Positions 47,467-56,433 of a DNA stretch of 64,000 bases are shown here, piece by piece. The position numbers and the translations under genes were made by a program. The notes beneath the pieces were generated by a model that saw nothing but the letters and a program-made list of their open reading frames with translations, did no database searches and was not told where the DNA came from. The first letter of the stretch is position 1; each line of letters starts with the position of its first letter. The stretch is from Alteromonadaceae bacterium BrNp21-10 (GTDB lineage: Bacteria; Pseudomonadota; Gammaproteobacteria; Enterobacterales; Alteromonadaceae): NCBI GenBank assembly GCA_030418115.1, contig JAUHQD010000010.1:82782-146781 (forward strand). Direction: 5' to 3'.

Positions 47467-49794
47467 ATGAATAAAAATCTATTTGTTGCCAAACGAAATG
47501 GCGAACAAGAGTTGCTCGATCTGGAAAAAATTCACAAGGTCATCGCATGGGCCGCCAAAGGTCTTAAAAATGTGTCTGTTTCTCAGGTTGAACTCAAAGC
47601 TCATTTGCAATTTTATGACGGCATTAAAACAGAAACCATTCATGAAACTCTGATCAAATCAGCCGCCGATTTAATTAATAAAGACAGCCCCGATTATCAG
47701 TATCTTTCCGCGCGTTTAGCGATTTTCCATTTACGTAAAAAAGCCTACGGACAATTTGAGCCACCACCGCTATATGATCATGTCAAATCCATGGTGGCTT
47801 TAGGTAAATACGATACCCATTTGCTAGAAGATTATTCGCAACAAGAATTTGAAGAACTCGGCGAATATATTGATCACTGGCGTGATATGAACTTTAGCTA
47901 TGCCGCCGTTAAGCAACTGGAAGGCAAATACTTGGTACAGAATCGCGTTACCGGTAAAATTTATGAAAGCGCGCAGTTCTTATATATGTTGGTCGCTGCT
48001 TGTTTGTTTGCCAACTACGACAAATCTATACGCTTGGGTTATGTCAAACGTTTCTATGATGCGACCTCGTTATTCAAAGTCAGTTTGCCTACACCTATTA
48101 TGGCCGGTGTGCGCACCCCGACTCGTCAGTTCAGCTCATGTGTATTAATTGAAGCCGATGATAGCCTTGATTCCATCAATGCCACCAGTAGCGCCATTGT
48201 AAAATACGTCAGTCAACGTGCTGGTATTGGCGTTAACGCAGGACGCATTCGCGCCTTGGGCAGTGAAATCCGTGGCGGTGAGGCTTACCACACCGGTTGT
48301 ATTCCTTTTTATAAGTATTTCCAAACGGCTGTTAAAAGCTGTTCACAAGGTGGTGTCCGTGGTGGCGCAGCAACCTTGTTCTACCCGTTATGGCATTTAG
48401 AAGTTGAATCACTATTAGTACTGAAGAATAACCGTGGTGTTGAAGAAAACCGCGTACGTCACCTAGATTACGGTGTGCAGTTTAATAAACTGATGTATCA
48501 GCGTTTGATTAAAGATCAAAACATCACTTTGTTCAGCCCCTCTGATGTGCCGGGCTTATATGATGCTTTCTTTGCCGATCAAGATAAATTTGAACAGTTG
48601 TACGTACAATACGAAAACGATCCATCCATTCGTAAAAAGCATATTAAAGCCATTGATTTGTTCAGCTTGTTTATGCAAGAACGCGCCAGTACTGGGCGTA
48701 TCTATTTGCAAAATGTTGATCACTGCAACACCCATAGCCCGTTTGATCCTAAAGTGGCACCGGTACGTCAAAGTAACCTGTGTTTAGAAATTGCCCTACC
48801 GACCAAACCATTGAAGCATGTTAATGATGCCGAAGGTGAAATTGCATTGTGTACGTTATCTGCCTTTAACTTAGGTACGTTAACTAACCTTGATGAACTC
48901 GAAGAACTCGCGGATTTAACCGTACGTGCTTTAGATAGCCTATTGGATTATCAAGACTACCCTGTGCCAGCGGCTCTTACTGCGACCATGGGACGCCGTA
49001 CTCTGGGCATAGGTGTAATCAACTTTGCTTATTACTTAGCCAAAAATGGCGTGCGTTACTCGGATGGTAGCGGTAATGGGCTCATACACCGTGCCTTTGA
49101 AGCGATTCAGTATTACTTGCTCAAAGCTTCTTGTGAATTAGCCAAAGAGAAAGGCGCTTGCCCGAAATTTAACGAAACCACTTATTCTCAGGGCATTTTA
49201 CCCATAGATTCCTATAAAAAGGATCTCGATGCCATCTGCCAAGAGCCGTTACAATATGATTGGGATGCATTACGTCAAGACATCGTCACCCATGGATTAC
49301 GTAACAGTACACTATCAGCATTAATGCCTTCAGAAACCTCCTCGCAAATCTCCAATGCCACCAACGGTATTGAACCACCTCGTGGTCATATTAGCGTCAA
49401 GTCGAGCAAAGATGGCGTGCTAAAACAAGTGGTACCTGATTTCGAAAATCTGAAAAATGAATACGAATTACTCTGGGATCTTCCGTCTAACGACGGCTAT
49501 CTACAGTTGGTAGGCATTATGCAAAAATTTGTCGACCAAACCATCTCCGCCAATACCAGCTATGATCCAGCGAAATATGATGGCGGCAAAGTGCCAATGA
49601 AATTACTCTTAAAAGACTTATTAACCGCATACAAACTCGGGGTTAAAACCCTCTATTATCATAACACCCGCGACGGTGCATCAGATAAAATGGAAGAGCC
49701 AACTGCAAAAGGTCTTGCCTCTACCGACAAAGAAACCGTCGAAGTCATTGACGATACCGAAGATGACTGTGCCGGCGGCGCTTGCAAAATATGA
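47467..49794 (+). CDS. nrdA: Class Ia ribonucleoside-diphosphate reductase, alpha subunit
   Basis: 775-aa large subunit reducing ribonucleotides to deoxyribonucleotides. N-terminal ATP-cone (VAKRNGEQELLDLEKIHKVI) senses ATP/dATP. Active-site cysteines and partners are visible in QFSSCVLIE, QSNLCLEIALP and the central ALCTLSAFN. The C-terminal redox pair is in DDCAGGACKI. Very close to E. coli NrdA (761 aa). Control region carries NrdR boxes. Confidence 0.98.
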   Translation: MNKNLFVAKRNGEQELLDLEKIHKVIAWAAKGLKNVSVSQVELKAHLQFYDGIKTETIHETLIKSAADLINKDSPDYQYLSARLAIFHLRKKAYGQFEPPPLYDHVKSMVALGKYDTHLLEDYSQQEFEELGEYIDHWRDMNFSYAAVKQLEGKYLVQNRVTGKIYESAQFLYMLVAACLFANYDKSIRLGYVKRFYDATSLFKVSLPTPIMAGVRTPTRQFSSCVLIEADDSLDSINATSSAIVKYVSQRAGIGVNAGRIRALGSEIRGGEAYHTGCIPFYKYFQTAVKSCSQGGVRGGAATLFYPLWHLEVESLLVLKNNRGVEENRVRHLDYGVQFNKLMYQRLIKDQNITLFSPSDVPGLYDAFFADQDKFEQLYVQYENDPSIRKKHIKAIDLFSLFMQERASTGRIYLQNVDHCNTHSPFDPKVAPVRQSNLCLEIALPTKPLKHVNDAEGEIALCTLSAFNLGTLTNLDELEELADLTVRALDSLLDYQDYPVPAALTATMGRRTLGIGVINFAYYLAKNGVRYSDGSGNGLIHRAFEAIQYYLLKASCELAKEKGACPKFNETTYSQGILPIDSYKKDLDAICQEPLQYDWDALRQDIVTHGLRNSTLSALMPSETSSQISNATNGIEPPRGHISVKSSKDGVLKQVVPDFENLKNEYELLWDLPSNDGYLQLVGIMQKFVDQTISANTSYDPAKYDGGKVPMKLLLKDLLTAYKLGVKTLYYHNTRDGASDKMEEPTAKGLASTDKETVEVIDDTEDDCAGGACKI

Positions 49795-49875
49795 CACTAT
49801 GTAATTAAAAGTAATTAAAAAAATAACTAGAAATATCGATAAATTCACAAGTTTATTCGATACAAAAAAAGGGGA

Positions 49876-49911
49876 ATGAGGTCATTATTGTCTGTTTAAT
49901 AATGACCTCAT
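49876..49911 (+). repeat. 14-bp perfect inverted repeat between nrdA and nrdB
   Basis: Arms ATGAGGTCATTATT and AATAATGACCTCAT with an 8-nt loop. No T-run follows on the plus strand, so it is not a normal terminator; it could stabilise or process the nrdA mRNA and set the nrdA:nrdB ratio. On the minus strand it is followed by CCCCTTTTTTT, a terminator shape for antisense transcription. Confidence 0.8.
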
Positions 49912-49942
49912 GCGCTAACTCAATCTTTAATCGAAGTCATAC

Positions 49943-51073
49943 ATGAAATATACAACGTTTAATCAGCACACTGTTAACGCTCTGCTAGAACCTATGTTTT
50001 TTGGTCACCCGGTCAATGTTGCCCGTTATGATCAACAACGACATTCCATTTTTGAAAAACTTATCGAAAAGCAGATTTCCTTTTTTTGGCGGCCTGAAGA
50101 AGTCGATGTCAGCAAAGATCGCGTCGATTTTCAGCAATTATCCGATTCCGAAAAACACATATTTATTTCTAATTTAAAATATCAAACGCTATTGGATTCA
50201 GTTCAAGGTCGTAGCCCGAACATTGCCTTTTTACCGATAATTTCGTTACCTGAATTAGAAACCTGGGTCGAAACATGGTCCTTTTTTGAAACTATTCATT
50301 CTCGCTCTTATACCCATATTTTGCGTAATTTATTTACCGACCCCAGCGAAGTCTTTGATGATATCGTCGTTAATGAAGAAATTAAGGTTCGAGCCAGTGA
50401 CATTTCCAAATATTACGATGATTTGATCTTCGCTACTCAGTTATGGCAAACCCAAGGTGAGGGCATTCATCAAGCCTATGGCGAAACCCATGTAATCAAC
50501 ATGCGTGAGTTAAAGAAAAAATTGTACTTGTGCATGTGCTCGGTTAACGCCTTAGAAGCTATCCGCTTTTATGTTTCTTTTGCCTGTACCTTTGCCTTTG
50601 CTGAACGTAAATTGATGGAAGGTAACTCAAAAATAATTCGCTTGATCGCCCGTGATGAAAATCTACATCTGACCTCAACCCAACACATTCTTAATTTATG
50701 GGCTGATGGTAAAGATGATCCAGAAATGGCCGAAATTGCCATTGAGTGCCGTGAACAATCAACCGCTATTTTCTTACAAGCGGTTGAACAAGAAAAACAA
50801 TGGGCGACCTATTTATTCCAGCATGGCTCGATGATTGGTTTAAATAAAGACATTCTCTGCCAATACGTGGAATTTATAGCCAACCATCGTATGCGCGCCA
50901 TTGGCCTAGAAGCACCCTTTGCCATTACAGACAATCCACTACCTTGGATGAATACCTATCTAAATTCAGATACGGTACAAGTTGCACCTCAAGAGTCCGA
51001 AATTAGTTCTTATTTAGTGGGGCAGATTGATTCAGAAGTCAGTAGTGACGAGTTTGACGATTTCGATTTATAA
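49943..51073 (+). CDS. nrdB: Class Ia ribonucleoside-diphosphate reductase, beta subunit
   Basis: 376-aa radical-generating subunit. Diiron ligands are in the [26 protein letters not shown] and RDENLHL segments, and the radical Tyr follows in SRSYTHIL near residue 122. Length equals E. coli NrdB (376). Between nrdA and yfaE in the conserved operon. Confidence 0.98.
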   Translation: MKYTTFNQHTVNALLEPMFFGHPVNVARYDQQRHSIFEKLIEKQISFFWRPEEVDVSKDRVDFQQLSDSEKHIFISNLKYQTLLDSVQGRSPNIAFLPIISLPELETWVETWSFFETIHSRSYTHILRNLFTDPSEVFDDIVVNEEIKVRASDISKYYDDLIFATQLWQTQGEGIHQAYGETHVINMRELKKKLYLCMCSVNALEAIRFYVSFACTFAFAERKLMEGNSKIIRLIARDENLHLTSTQHILNLWADGKDDPEMAEIAIECREQSTAIFLQAVEQEKQWATYLFQHGSMIGLNKDILCQYVEFIANHRMRAIGLEAPFAITDNPLPWMNTYLNSDTVQVAPQESEISSYLVGQIDSEVSSDEFDDFDL

Positions 51074-51079
51074 CTTTCA

Positions 51080-51346
51080 ATGACGGACAACAGCGATAGC
51101 TACATGATTACGGTTATTGGCCATGGGGAATTTGAGCAGCAAGATCGTACCTTGCTGCAATCCATTGAGCGCCAACAGATCGATGTGCACTATCACTGCC
51201 GTGAAGGTTTTTGCGGAGCATGCCGTACTCGCATAAAAAAAGGTTCGGTAACTTATTTAACCGAACCTTTAGCCTATATTAATGATGATGAAATTTTACC
51301 TTGTTGCTGTCGTGCCAACAGTGATATTGAAATTGAATTAGACTAA
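51080..51346 (+). CDS. yfaE: 2Fe-2S ferredoxin for ribonucleotide reductase
   Basis: 88-aa ferredoxin with the plant-type pattern CREGFCGACRTR (Cys-x4-Cys-x2-Cys) and the fourth ligand in LPCCCRA. YfaE regenerates the diiron-tyrosyl radical of NrdB. 6 nt after nrdB, same operon. Confidence 0.95.
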   Translation: MTDNSDSYMITVIGHGEFEQQDRTLLQSIERQQIDVHYHCREGFCGACRTRIKKGSVTYLTEPLAYINDDEILPCCCRANSDIEIELD

Positions 51347-51363
51347 GCTGATTTTAAGATAAA

Positions 51364-51906
51364 TTAGTGCATTAATTCAGCGGTTTTTCCGCTGCGTAAA
51401 GGGTTATCAAATTCGGCATTAACACCTAGGTATTTGGCATCCTTATGGGTAGATTCAATCATTTGTTGTAGCCTTTCGCCAACATCTTTGGCTGCATACA
51501 CCAACATAATCGCCTTACCTTTTTGCAATTCTGGCTCAAAGGCACTAATTCTATAATTGCGATGGCTAATGCCAAATAAACCACCAATCCAACCACCAAA
51601 ACCTATCATGAGAAGCTCAATCAAGATCACATTCAGCATTTCAATTTGCCAACCATAAGGTTGCAGGTAATACACGCCAACAGAAACGGCCATACCTAAA
51701 ACCGCACCGACTATGGCTCCACGTACACCACTATGCACAACATCCCGCTCTTCAATGATGGATGCTTCATGGACATGATGGCCGGCAAAATCTTGACTGC
51801 GCTCACTGACAAAATGAATATTGTCGACACTAATACCCTGTTCAACCAATTCATCCTGAATCTGGTCGCTATGATTTAAATTATCCAGTAAAAATTGATA
51901 TTGCAT
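51364..51906 (-). CDS. DUF1269-like/general-stress-17M-like membrane protein
   Basis: 180-aa protein. A soluble N-terminal region (residues ~1-55) with the DELVEQGIS-DNIHFVSER pattern resembles the alpha/beta domain of general stress proteins, followed by a glycine-rich two-helix membrane hairpin (VRGAIVGAVLGMAVSVGVYYL and LLMIGFGGWIGGLFG) and a soluble end. The glycine zippers suggest membrane insertion. Function unknown. Convergent with yfaE. Confidence 0.65.
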   Translation of the reverse strand: MQYQFLLDNLNHSDQIQDELVEQGISVDNIHFVSERSQDFAGHHVHEASIIEERDVVHSGVRGAIVGAVLGMAVSVGVYYLQPYGWQIEMLNVILIELLMIGFGGWIGGLFGISHRNYRISAFEPELQKGKAIMLVYAAKDVGERLQQMIESTHKDAKYLGVNAEFDNPLRSGKTAELMH

Positions 51907-52064
51907 TGCTTTATCCTCGTTATGACTAGGGTTTAAGCTTAAGTGGGAATTTCACGAAATGTACGTTTTATAAGCAAATAATCTTAAGAAGATGCAAAGC
52001 GGGTAATATGATTATTAACAAGTAATAGAGTTACTTGAGATAACCGCTATGTGTGAAGAAAGAC

Positions 52065-52586
52065 TTATTTCAAGCAAGGCTGCCAATGCACTGCTTGCTT
52101 AAAAAGTTGTGATAACTTTTTATTAAGATCAGCAAACTTCACTACGGGCTCATTTAGTGAGCTCAAGCAGCGCCAACTAAAACGATGGCAATTATTGTTT
52201 AACACATGATAATCGGCATAGTGAAATATGTTACCGATTGCATTAGCCATAGCATCTGGGCTAACTAAAGGTTTTAAATCGGCGCCGCAGGCTACATAAA
52301 TCGTACTACCACTACGTTCTTTTAAAAAGCGCTCAGGAGAGATAGCGCGGATCAACCCATTACCTTTTAGCTCAATTATCTGTCCATCAACCCAAATCCC
52401 CGTATGTTCAAATAAACCATAAATACCACAGCTAACAAGACTACCATCTATAGGTTGTACCGCGGTTTTGTCTTCACCAGGAAACACCCGCACACGTTGA
52501 TCTCGACGTTGGTTTTCTTTATGGAATTGCTGCCCCAGCAACACACTGGTTACGCCGGCGCCAATCCAAAATAAGGGTAGTGGCAT
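52065..52586 (-). CDS. LRAT-like NlpC/P60-superfamily protein
   Basis: 173-aa protein with an N-terminal hydrophobic segment (LPLFWIGAGVTSVLLG). Family marks are the His in FEHTGIWVDG near residue 60 and the NNCHRF Cys motif near 137, the permuted papain-like catalytic pair of LRAT domains. Such proteins are acyltransferases or thiol hydrolases. The CGG AG Shine-Dalgarno stretch supports the ATG at 52586 over an in-frame GTG at 52604. Natural substrate unknown. Confidence 0.75.
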   Translation of the reverse strand: MPLPLFWIGAGVTSVLLGQQFHKENQRRDQRVRVFPGEDKTAVQPIDGSLVSCGIYGLFEHTGIWVDGQIIELKGNGLIRAISPERFLKERSGSTIYVACGADLKPLVSPDAMANAIGNIFHYADYHVLNNNCHRFSWRCLSSLNEPVVKFADLNKKLSQLFKQAVHWQPCLK

Positions 52587-52735
52587 AAGGATTACTCCGT
52601 TCACTTGGATCCTCAGTGTTGCTAAGCCCAGCGGTTAGCGCAATGACAATAATGTAAATCCTTGTTTCACAAGGTGCTTAACACTGGGCGCGTCCTGTAT
52701 TAACCTGTAGCGAATGACCTTCAAAATAGTTAATT

Positions 52736-53347
52736 ATGACCACTGAAACTAAAACCAGTCACTTTTTCGCCCATCTAGCCCGTATGAAACTCATCAATCG
52801 TTGGCCATTAATGCGTAATATCAGCATTGAAAACGTGCAAGAACATAGTTTACAAGTCGCCATGGTGGCACACGCACTAGGGCTGATTAAGAATAAATAC
52901 TTTAATGGTCAGGTAAATGTTTACAAAGTCGCCACTATTGCACTATTTCATGATGTCTCCGAAGTGTTAACTGGCGATCTACCCACACCCGTAAAATATT
53001 TCAATCCAGCCATTCAACAAGAATATAAAAAAATTGAAAAAATAGCTGAGCAAAAACTCATTGAAATGGCTCCCGATGATTTTCGCGACGATTATGCCGA
53101 GCTTATTGATGCCGAATTACAAAATGACGATGAGCGTTTTTTAGTTAAAGCCGCCGATGTAATCTGTGCTTATCTTAAAACCTTGGAAGAGCTTTCTGCC
53201 GGTAATCGTGAATTTGAGTTAGCTAAAAAGCGTTTAAACAACATTATTCAGGATTACAATTCACCGGAAGTGAAATATTTTATGGAAATGTACATGCCTA
53301 GCTTTAGCTTAAGTTTAGATGAAATCACCCAGGAAACGTTACTGTGA
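52736..53347 (+). CDS. yfbR: 5'-deoxynucleotidase YfbR (HD domain)
   Basis: 203-aa nucleotidase that removes the phosphate from dNMPs. [20 protein letters not shown] is near-identical to E. coli YfbR. HD-fold metal residues: EHSLQVA with His near 37, [15 protein letters not shown] with HD near 72-73, and the C-terminal KAADVICAY Asp. Its TGA overlaps the next gene by 4 nt. Confidence 0.96.
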   Translation: MTTETKTSHFFAHLARMKLINRWPLMRNISIENVQEHSLQVAMVAHALGLIKNKYFNGQVNVYKVATIALFHDVSEVLTGDLPTPVKYFNPAIQQEYKKIEKIAEQKLIEMAPDDFRDDYAELIDAELQNDDERFLVKAADVICAYLKTLEELSAGNREFELAKKRLNNIIQDYNSPEVKYFMEMYMPSFSLSLDEITQETLL

Positions 53348-54648
53348 CTGATATTTGGCAACAACGTTGCTTTGAGCAGCAAGTACAACGGGATAACGAT
53401 CATCGCTCTGCTTATCAACGGGATAAAGCCCGAGTATTGCACTCCGCAGCATTTCGACGTTTACAATCTAAAACTCAGGTATTAGGCATTGGTATTAATG
53501 ATTTTCATCGCACCCGACTCACCCACTCCTTAGAGGCCGCACAAATTGGTCAGGGCATTGTCGCCCAGTTACAACAAAAACAACCGCAATTGACCCAAGA
53601 ATTGGGGCTGGACGCGAATTTAATCGAAACTCTGTGTTTAGCCCATGACATTGGTCATCCGGCTTTTGGGCATGGCGGAGAAATCGCGCTGCACTTTATG
53701 ATGCGTGACCATGGCGGTTTTGAAGGCAATGGACAGACGTTTCGTATCGTCAGCAAGTTAGAGCCCTATACTCAAGCCAATGGTATGAACCTAACCCGCC
53801 GCACTACGCTGGGGTTAGTAAAGTACCCTGCTACATTGACTACACTCGGCTATCAAAATCAACAACCGCTACCGCAAAATATCCGACAACTTAAAGCCGG
53901 GGATTGGCATCCACCTAAAGGGTTATTTGATGACGATAATGATATGTTGCAGTGGCTATTACTACCGCTGAGCGATAATGATAAACGATTGTTTAGCAGT
54001 ATTACCGAACCAAATCAGCAAGGTAAATGTAAAACCCGTTATAAATCCTTTGATTGTTCAATCATGGAGCTGGCGGATGATATTGCTTATGGTATTCATG
54101 ACTTAGAAGATGCCATAGCCATGGGTTTTACCCAGAAAGAACAATTTGATCAACTGGTAGCTACCCCTTTAGCGGCACTGGACGACCCGTGGTTTCGTGA
54201 CAATGCCCTACCCTTGGCCGACAAATTATATAGCCGCCATCATTACATTCGCAAAGATGCCATCGGCGCGTTGGTGAATAAGTTGATCACCTCAATCACT
54301 ATTCAACCGGTCAATCAGGATTTTGAATTGGCCATTCTCGCCCATAACGCCGCTTTAGCTCCTGAGCACAAACAAGCGTTAGATCTGTTTAAAGATTTCG
54401 TTTTTGACAAAGTCATTAAAAAGCCAGAAATACAACGGATTGAGTACAAAGGACAACAAGTGGTGATGGAGTTATTTGAAGCTATTAGTTCAGATCCAAT
54501 GCGCTTACTACCAGAAAACACCGCCATTCGCTGGCAACAAAGCCAAAAACAGGGTTTAGGGCATAGAGTGATATGCGATTACATCGCCGGTATGACCGAT
54601 GGTTATGCTTCGCGGCTGTATCGTGACCTGTTCAGTACCAAGCACTAA
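53344..54648 (+). CDS. dgt: dGTP triphosphohydrolase-like HD protein, possible anti-phage type
   Basis: 434-aa HD-domain hydrolase converting dGTP (or dNTP) to deoxynucleoside and triphosphate. Marks: [12 protein letters not shown] and RTRLTHSLE with a metal His, [14 protein letters not shown] with the HD pair, and [16 protein letters not shown]. It is shorter than E. coli Dgt (505 aa) and close to the shorter gammaproteobacterial group, some of which were reported to act in phage defence by dNTP depletion. GTG start overlapping yfbR by 4 nt (GTGA). Confidence 0.9.
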   Translation: MTDIWQQRCFEQQVQRDNDHRSAYQRDKARVLHSAAFRRLQSKTQVLGIGINDFHRTRLTHSLEAAQIGQGIVAQLQQKQPQLTQELGLDANLIETLCLAHDIGHPAFGHGGEIALHFMMRDHGGFEGNGQTFRIVSKLEPYTQANGMNLTRRTTLGLVKYPATLTTLGYQNQQPLPQNIRQLKAGDWHPPKGLFDDDNDMLQWLLLPLSDNDKRLFSSITEPNQQGKCKTRYKSFDCSIMELADDIAYGIHDLEDAIAMGFTQKEQFDQLVATPLAALDDPWFRDNALPLADKLYSRHHYIRKDAIGALVNKLITSITIQPVNQDFELAILAHNAALAPEHKQALDLFKDFVFDKVIKKPEIQRIEYKGQQVVMELFEAISSDPMRLLPENTAIRWQQSQKQGLGHRVICDYIAGMTDGYASRLYRDLFSTKH

Positions 54649-54704
54649 GCCATAATCAATTAGCTGCAAGCATTTTTGTTTAACGCTCTTTACTAGTTAT
54701 CAGC

Positions 54705-54764
54705 AAGAAGACTAAAAATACGCGTTGCCGTTGTATTTAAACGGCAGCCATTTGCGGTCTTCTT
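54705..54764. repeat. Nested imperfect palindrome between dgt and sulA-like gene
   Basis: Outer arms AAGAAGAC and GTCTTCTT, a middle CGC/GCG, and an inner TGCCGTT/AACGGCA with a 7-nt loop. This could fold as a single ~60-nt RNA hairpin with internal loops. It has no long T-run, so it is not a standard terminator. Position between two transcription units suggests an end-of-message structure. Confidence 0.6.
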
Positions 54765-54853
54765 CCCCAATCGATACTCACATCCGCAGAAAAGACCATT
54801 TACTGAATAACCGATATTTAAATACAACAGATGAAATAATCTACAAAAAACGC

Positions 54854-54907
54854 TTGCATGTTTATTTATACAGTACTACTGTATATCCATACTGTATAAA
54901 CATTCAG
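54854..54907 (+). promoter_or_regulatory. SOS-type promoter with LexA box before sulA-like gene
   Basis: A LexA box CTGTATAAACATTCAG (CTG-N10-CAG, 54892-54907) lies 7 nt before the start codon. A second, half-matching box CTGTATATCCATACTG starts at 54879. A promoter with -35 TTGCAT (54854-54859), 17-nt spacer, -10 TACTGT (54877-54882) would overlap the upstream box. Indicates repression by LexA and SOS induction. Confidence 0.75.
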
Positions 54908-54914
54908 GTGACTT

Positions 54915-55301
54915 ATGAACAGCAAACACAGACAAGAAGTACAATATTCACTTTTCTCACAATCTCACGGCGTGCTTGAACTCCCCGTTGATCAGCAACC
55001 ATCGCTGATTGCCATGATGCATGACAGCGTGCTGCAACGTAAATGGGTATATATTTTGGCTGAACAACTGACATTAAGTGATTGTCCTCAATACTGTATT
55101 GCTATTAAAAAGCCGTCAGTTGAAGTGGAATTATTGTGGATTGAAAAGATTATCAGTGCCGGCCAAGCCGCCCTTATTGTGGTGGAAAATATGCAATTTG
55201 ATGAAATCACAAATAAACGCTTAACACTTTTATGTCTTGAGCAAGGTGTTACTATCGTCAATATTCCCCCTGTTAGTAACCTTGTTTATGGCCCTTGGTA
55301 A
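54915..55301 (+). CDS. sulA: SulA-like SOS cell-division inhibitor
   Basis: 128-aa protein with a RecA-like small domain: a WVYILAEQLTLS strand, LLWIEKIISAGQAALIVVENM and RLTLLCLEQGVTIVNI. SulA in E. coli (169 aa) binds FtsZ and halts division. Identity to E. coli SulA is low, so the name rests on the size, the domain pattern and the LexA box directly upstream with AGGTGA Shine-Dalgarno sequence. It could also be an ImuA-like RecA relative, but no imuB follows. Confidence 0.7.
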   Translation: MNSKHRQEVQYSLFSQSHGVLELPVDQQPSLIAMMHDSVLQRKWVYILAEQLTLSDCPQYCIAIKKPSVEVELLWIEKIISAGQAALIVVENMQFDEITNKRLTLLCLEQGVTIVNIPPVSNLVYGPW

Positions 55302-55785
55302 TTCCAATACTGCTAATAAAAAATGTGTGTGTGGTAATTCGTTGTCATTAACTGCTTGCTGTTTGCCGCTCATAGCAGGTAAACGTATAGCATCGTCACC
55401 AGAGCAATTAATGCGTTCACGTTATAGTGCTTATGTATTGCACGAGTTTAAATATATTCATCGCACTTATAGCCGCACTCATAGCGCTATACCCAGTGTT
55501 GAGGATATTGCTGATAGCGCCAATGACACTCAATGGCTTAAATTAAATGTGTTAGATACACAAATTATGTCGCCCCAAGGGCAAGTCGAGTTTAGGGTAA
55601 TATACAAAGTTCAAGGTGTTGCCTACCAGTTGCATGAACGTTCCGATTTTTTCTTTGAGGAGAATCAATGGGGTTATTCTGGCGGAGAGATATTAGCCGA
55701 TAGTGGCGAAATCACGCAGCCTTTAAATGGTCCGTGCCTTTGTGGCAGCGGTAAAAAACTTAAACGTTGCTGTCTGCGCACTTAA
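55288..55785 (+). CDS. ychJ: YchJ-like protein with two SEC-C zinc motifs
   Basis: 165-aa YchJ family (UPF0225). Two SEC-C zinc motifs are seen, one N-terminal (KCVCGNSLSLTACC) and one C-terminal (CLCGSGKKLKRCC), around a central DUF with RSRYSAYVLHEFKYIHRTYS and NDTQWLKLNVL. YchJ is of unknown function. The ATG at 55288 overlaps the sulA-like gene by 14 nt, so it may be co-expressed under SOS control. A longer frame from 55237 lies inside the upstream gene. Confidence 0.9.
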   Translation: MALGNSNTANKKCVCGNSLSLTACCLPLIAGKRIASSPEQLMRSRYSAYVLHEFKYIHRTYSRTHSAIPSVEDIADSANDTQWLKLNVLDTQIMSPQGQVEFRVIYKVQGVAYQLHERSDFFFEENQWGYSGGEILADSGEITQPLNGPCLCGSGKKLKRCCLRT

Positions 55786-55806
55786 GCCGCGACCTTAAGC
55801 CGCGAC
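55781..55806. repeat. Tandem 13-bp duplication at convergent gene ends
   Basis: CTTAAGCCGCGAC is present twice in direct succession (55781-55793, 55794-55806). Each copy contains the palindrome CTTAAG, which supplies a TAA stop to the ychJ gene on the plus strand and, in the second copy, to the minus-strand gene. Probably a recent slippage duplication. Confidence 0.9.
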
Positions 55807-56289
55807 ATTGTGCAAACGATTCAAAATTTCATACAACCCCTTTTCATCTACTTTGACTACATTATCTAATGCTGTACCAGCTAAGCGCTGTTGGGCAAAA
55901 TAATCGCAATTAGCTTTTACTTCGTCACTGATTTTTTGTGCATTGTTAGTCATAGCAATAGGGGCAGGAAACATGCTGTCATAAAGTCTGGCGCAGATTT
56001 GCTGTTGATTATTAATATATTGATTGAGATGAATACTTTGTTGCCAATGATGAGGTTGTGCGGCTAACGCTATCGGCGGATAAAAAGATTTAACTTCGGA
56101 CGTATTAACCCGTTCATCATCGTTTTGTTTTTCAATGACCGGCCGCTGCAATAAATCTTGCTGCAACATTGACAACAATAACCTAAACGACGCAACACCC
56201 TGAGTGTCGGCCGTTTCAAGCGCGGTAGCTAATCGTCCGGTTACCTCGATGTCGGTGTTTAGTGCCGTCGTATTGTCCAACAAAGTCAA
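55795..56289 (-). CDS. Conserved protein of unknown function, possibly VC2046/SO_2500 family
   Basis: 164-aa soluble protein. It has a DIEVTGRLATALETADTQGVASFRLLLSML helix-rich start reminiscent of the small proteins labelled VC2046/SO_2500 in Vibrio and Shewanella. No catalytic motif, signal peptide or membrane segment seen. Convergent with ychJ. Family name is tentative. Confidence 0.55.
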   Translation of the reverse strand: MTLLDNTTALNTDIEVTGRLATALETADTQGVASFRLLLSMLQQDLLQRPVIEKQNDDERVNTSEVKSFYPPIALAAQPHHWQQSIHLNQYINNQQQICARLYDSMFPAPIAMTNNAQKISDEVKANCDYFAQQRLAGTALDNVVKVDEKGLYEILNRLHNVAA

Positions 56290-56433
56290 AGATCCTTAAT
56301 ATTGATACTCTGTTATCGTTTTACATCTGTTTTTCTTAAGCTATTTTAATAACATAGTCATCGCTTTACCTTCTCCATTCACATATTTTCCGGTAGGCTA
56401 AGACCATATATATTTAGGGAGATTTCAGCTCGT

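Noticed and set aside
49876..49911. Rho-independent terminator between nrdA and nrdB
   Set aside because: No T-run follows the hairpin on the plus strand and nrdB lacks an obvious promoter of its own.
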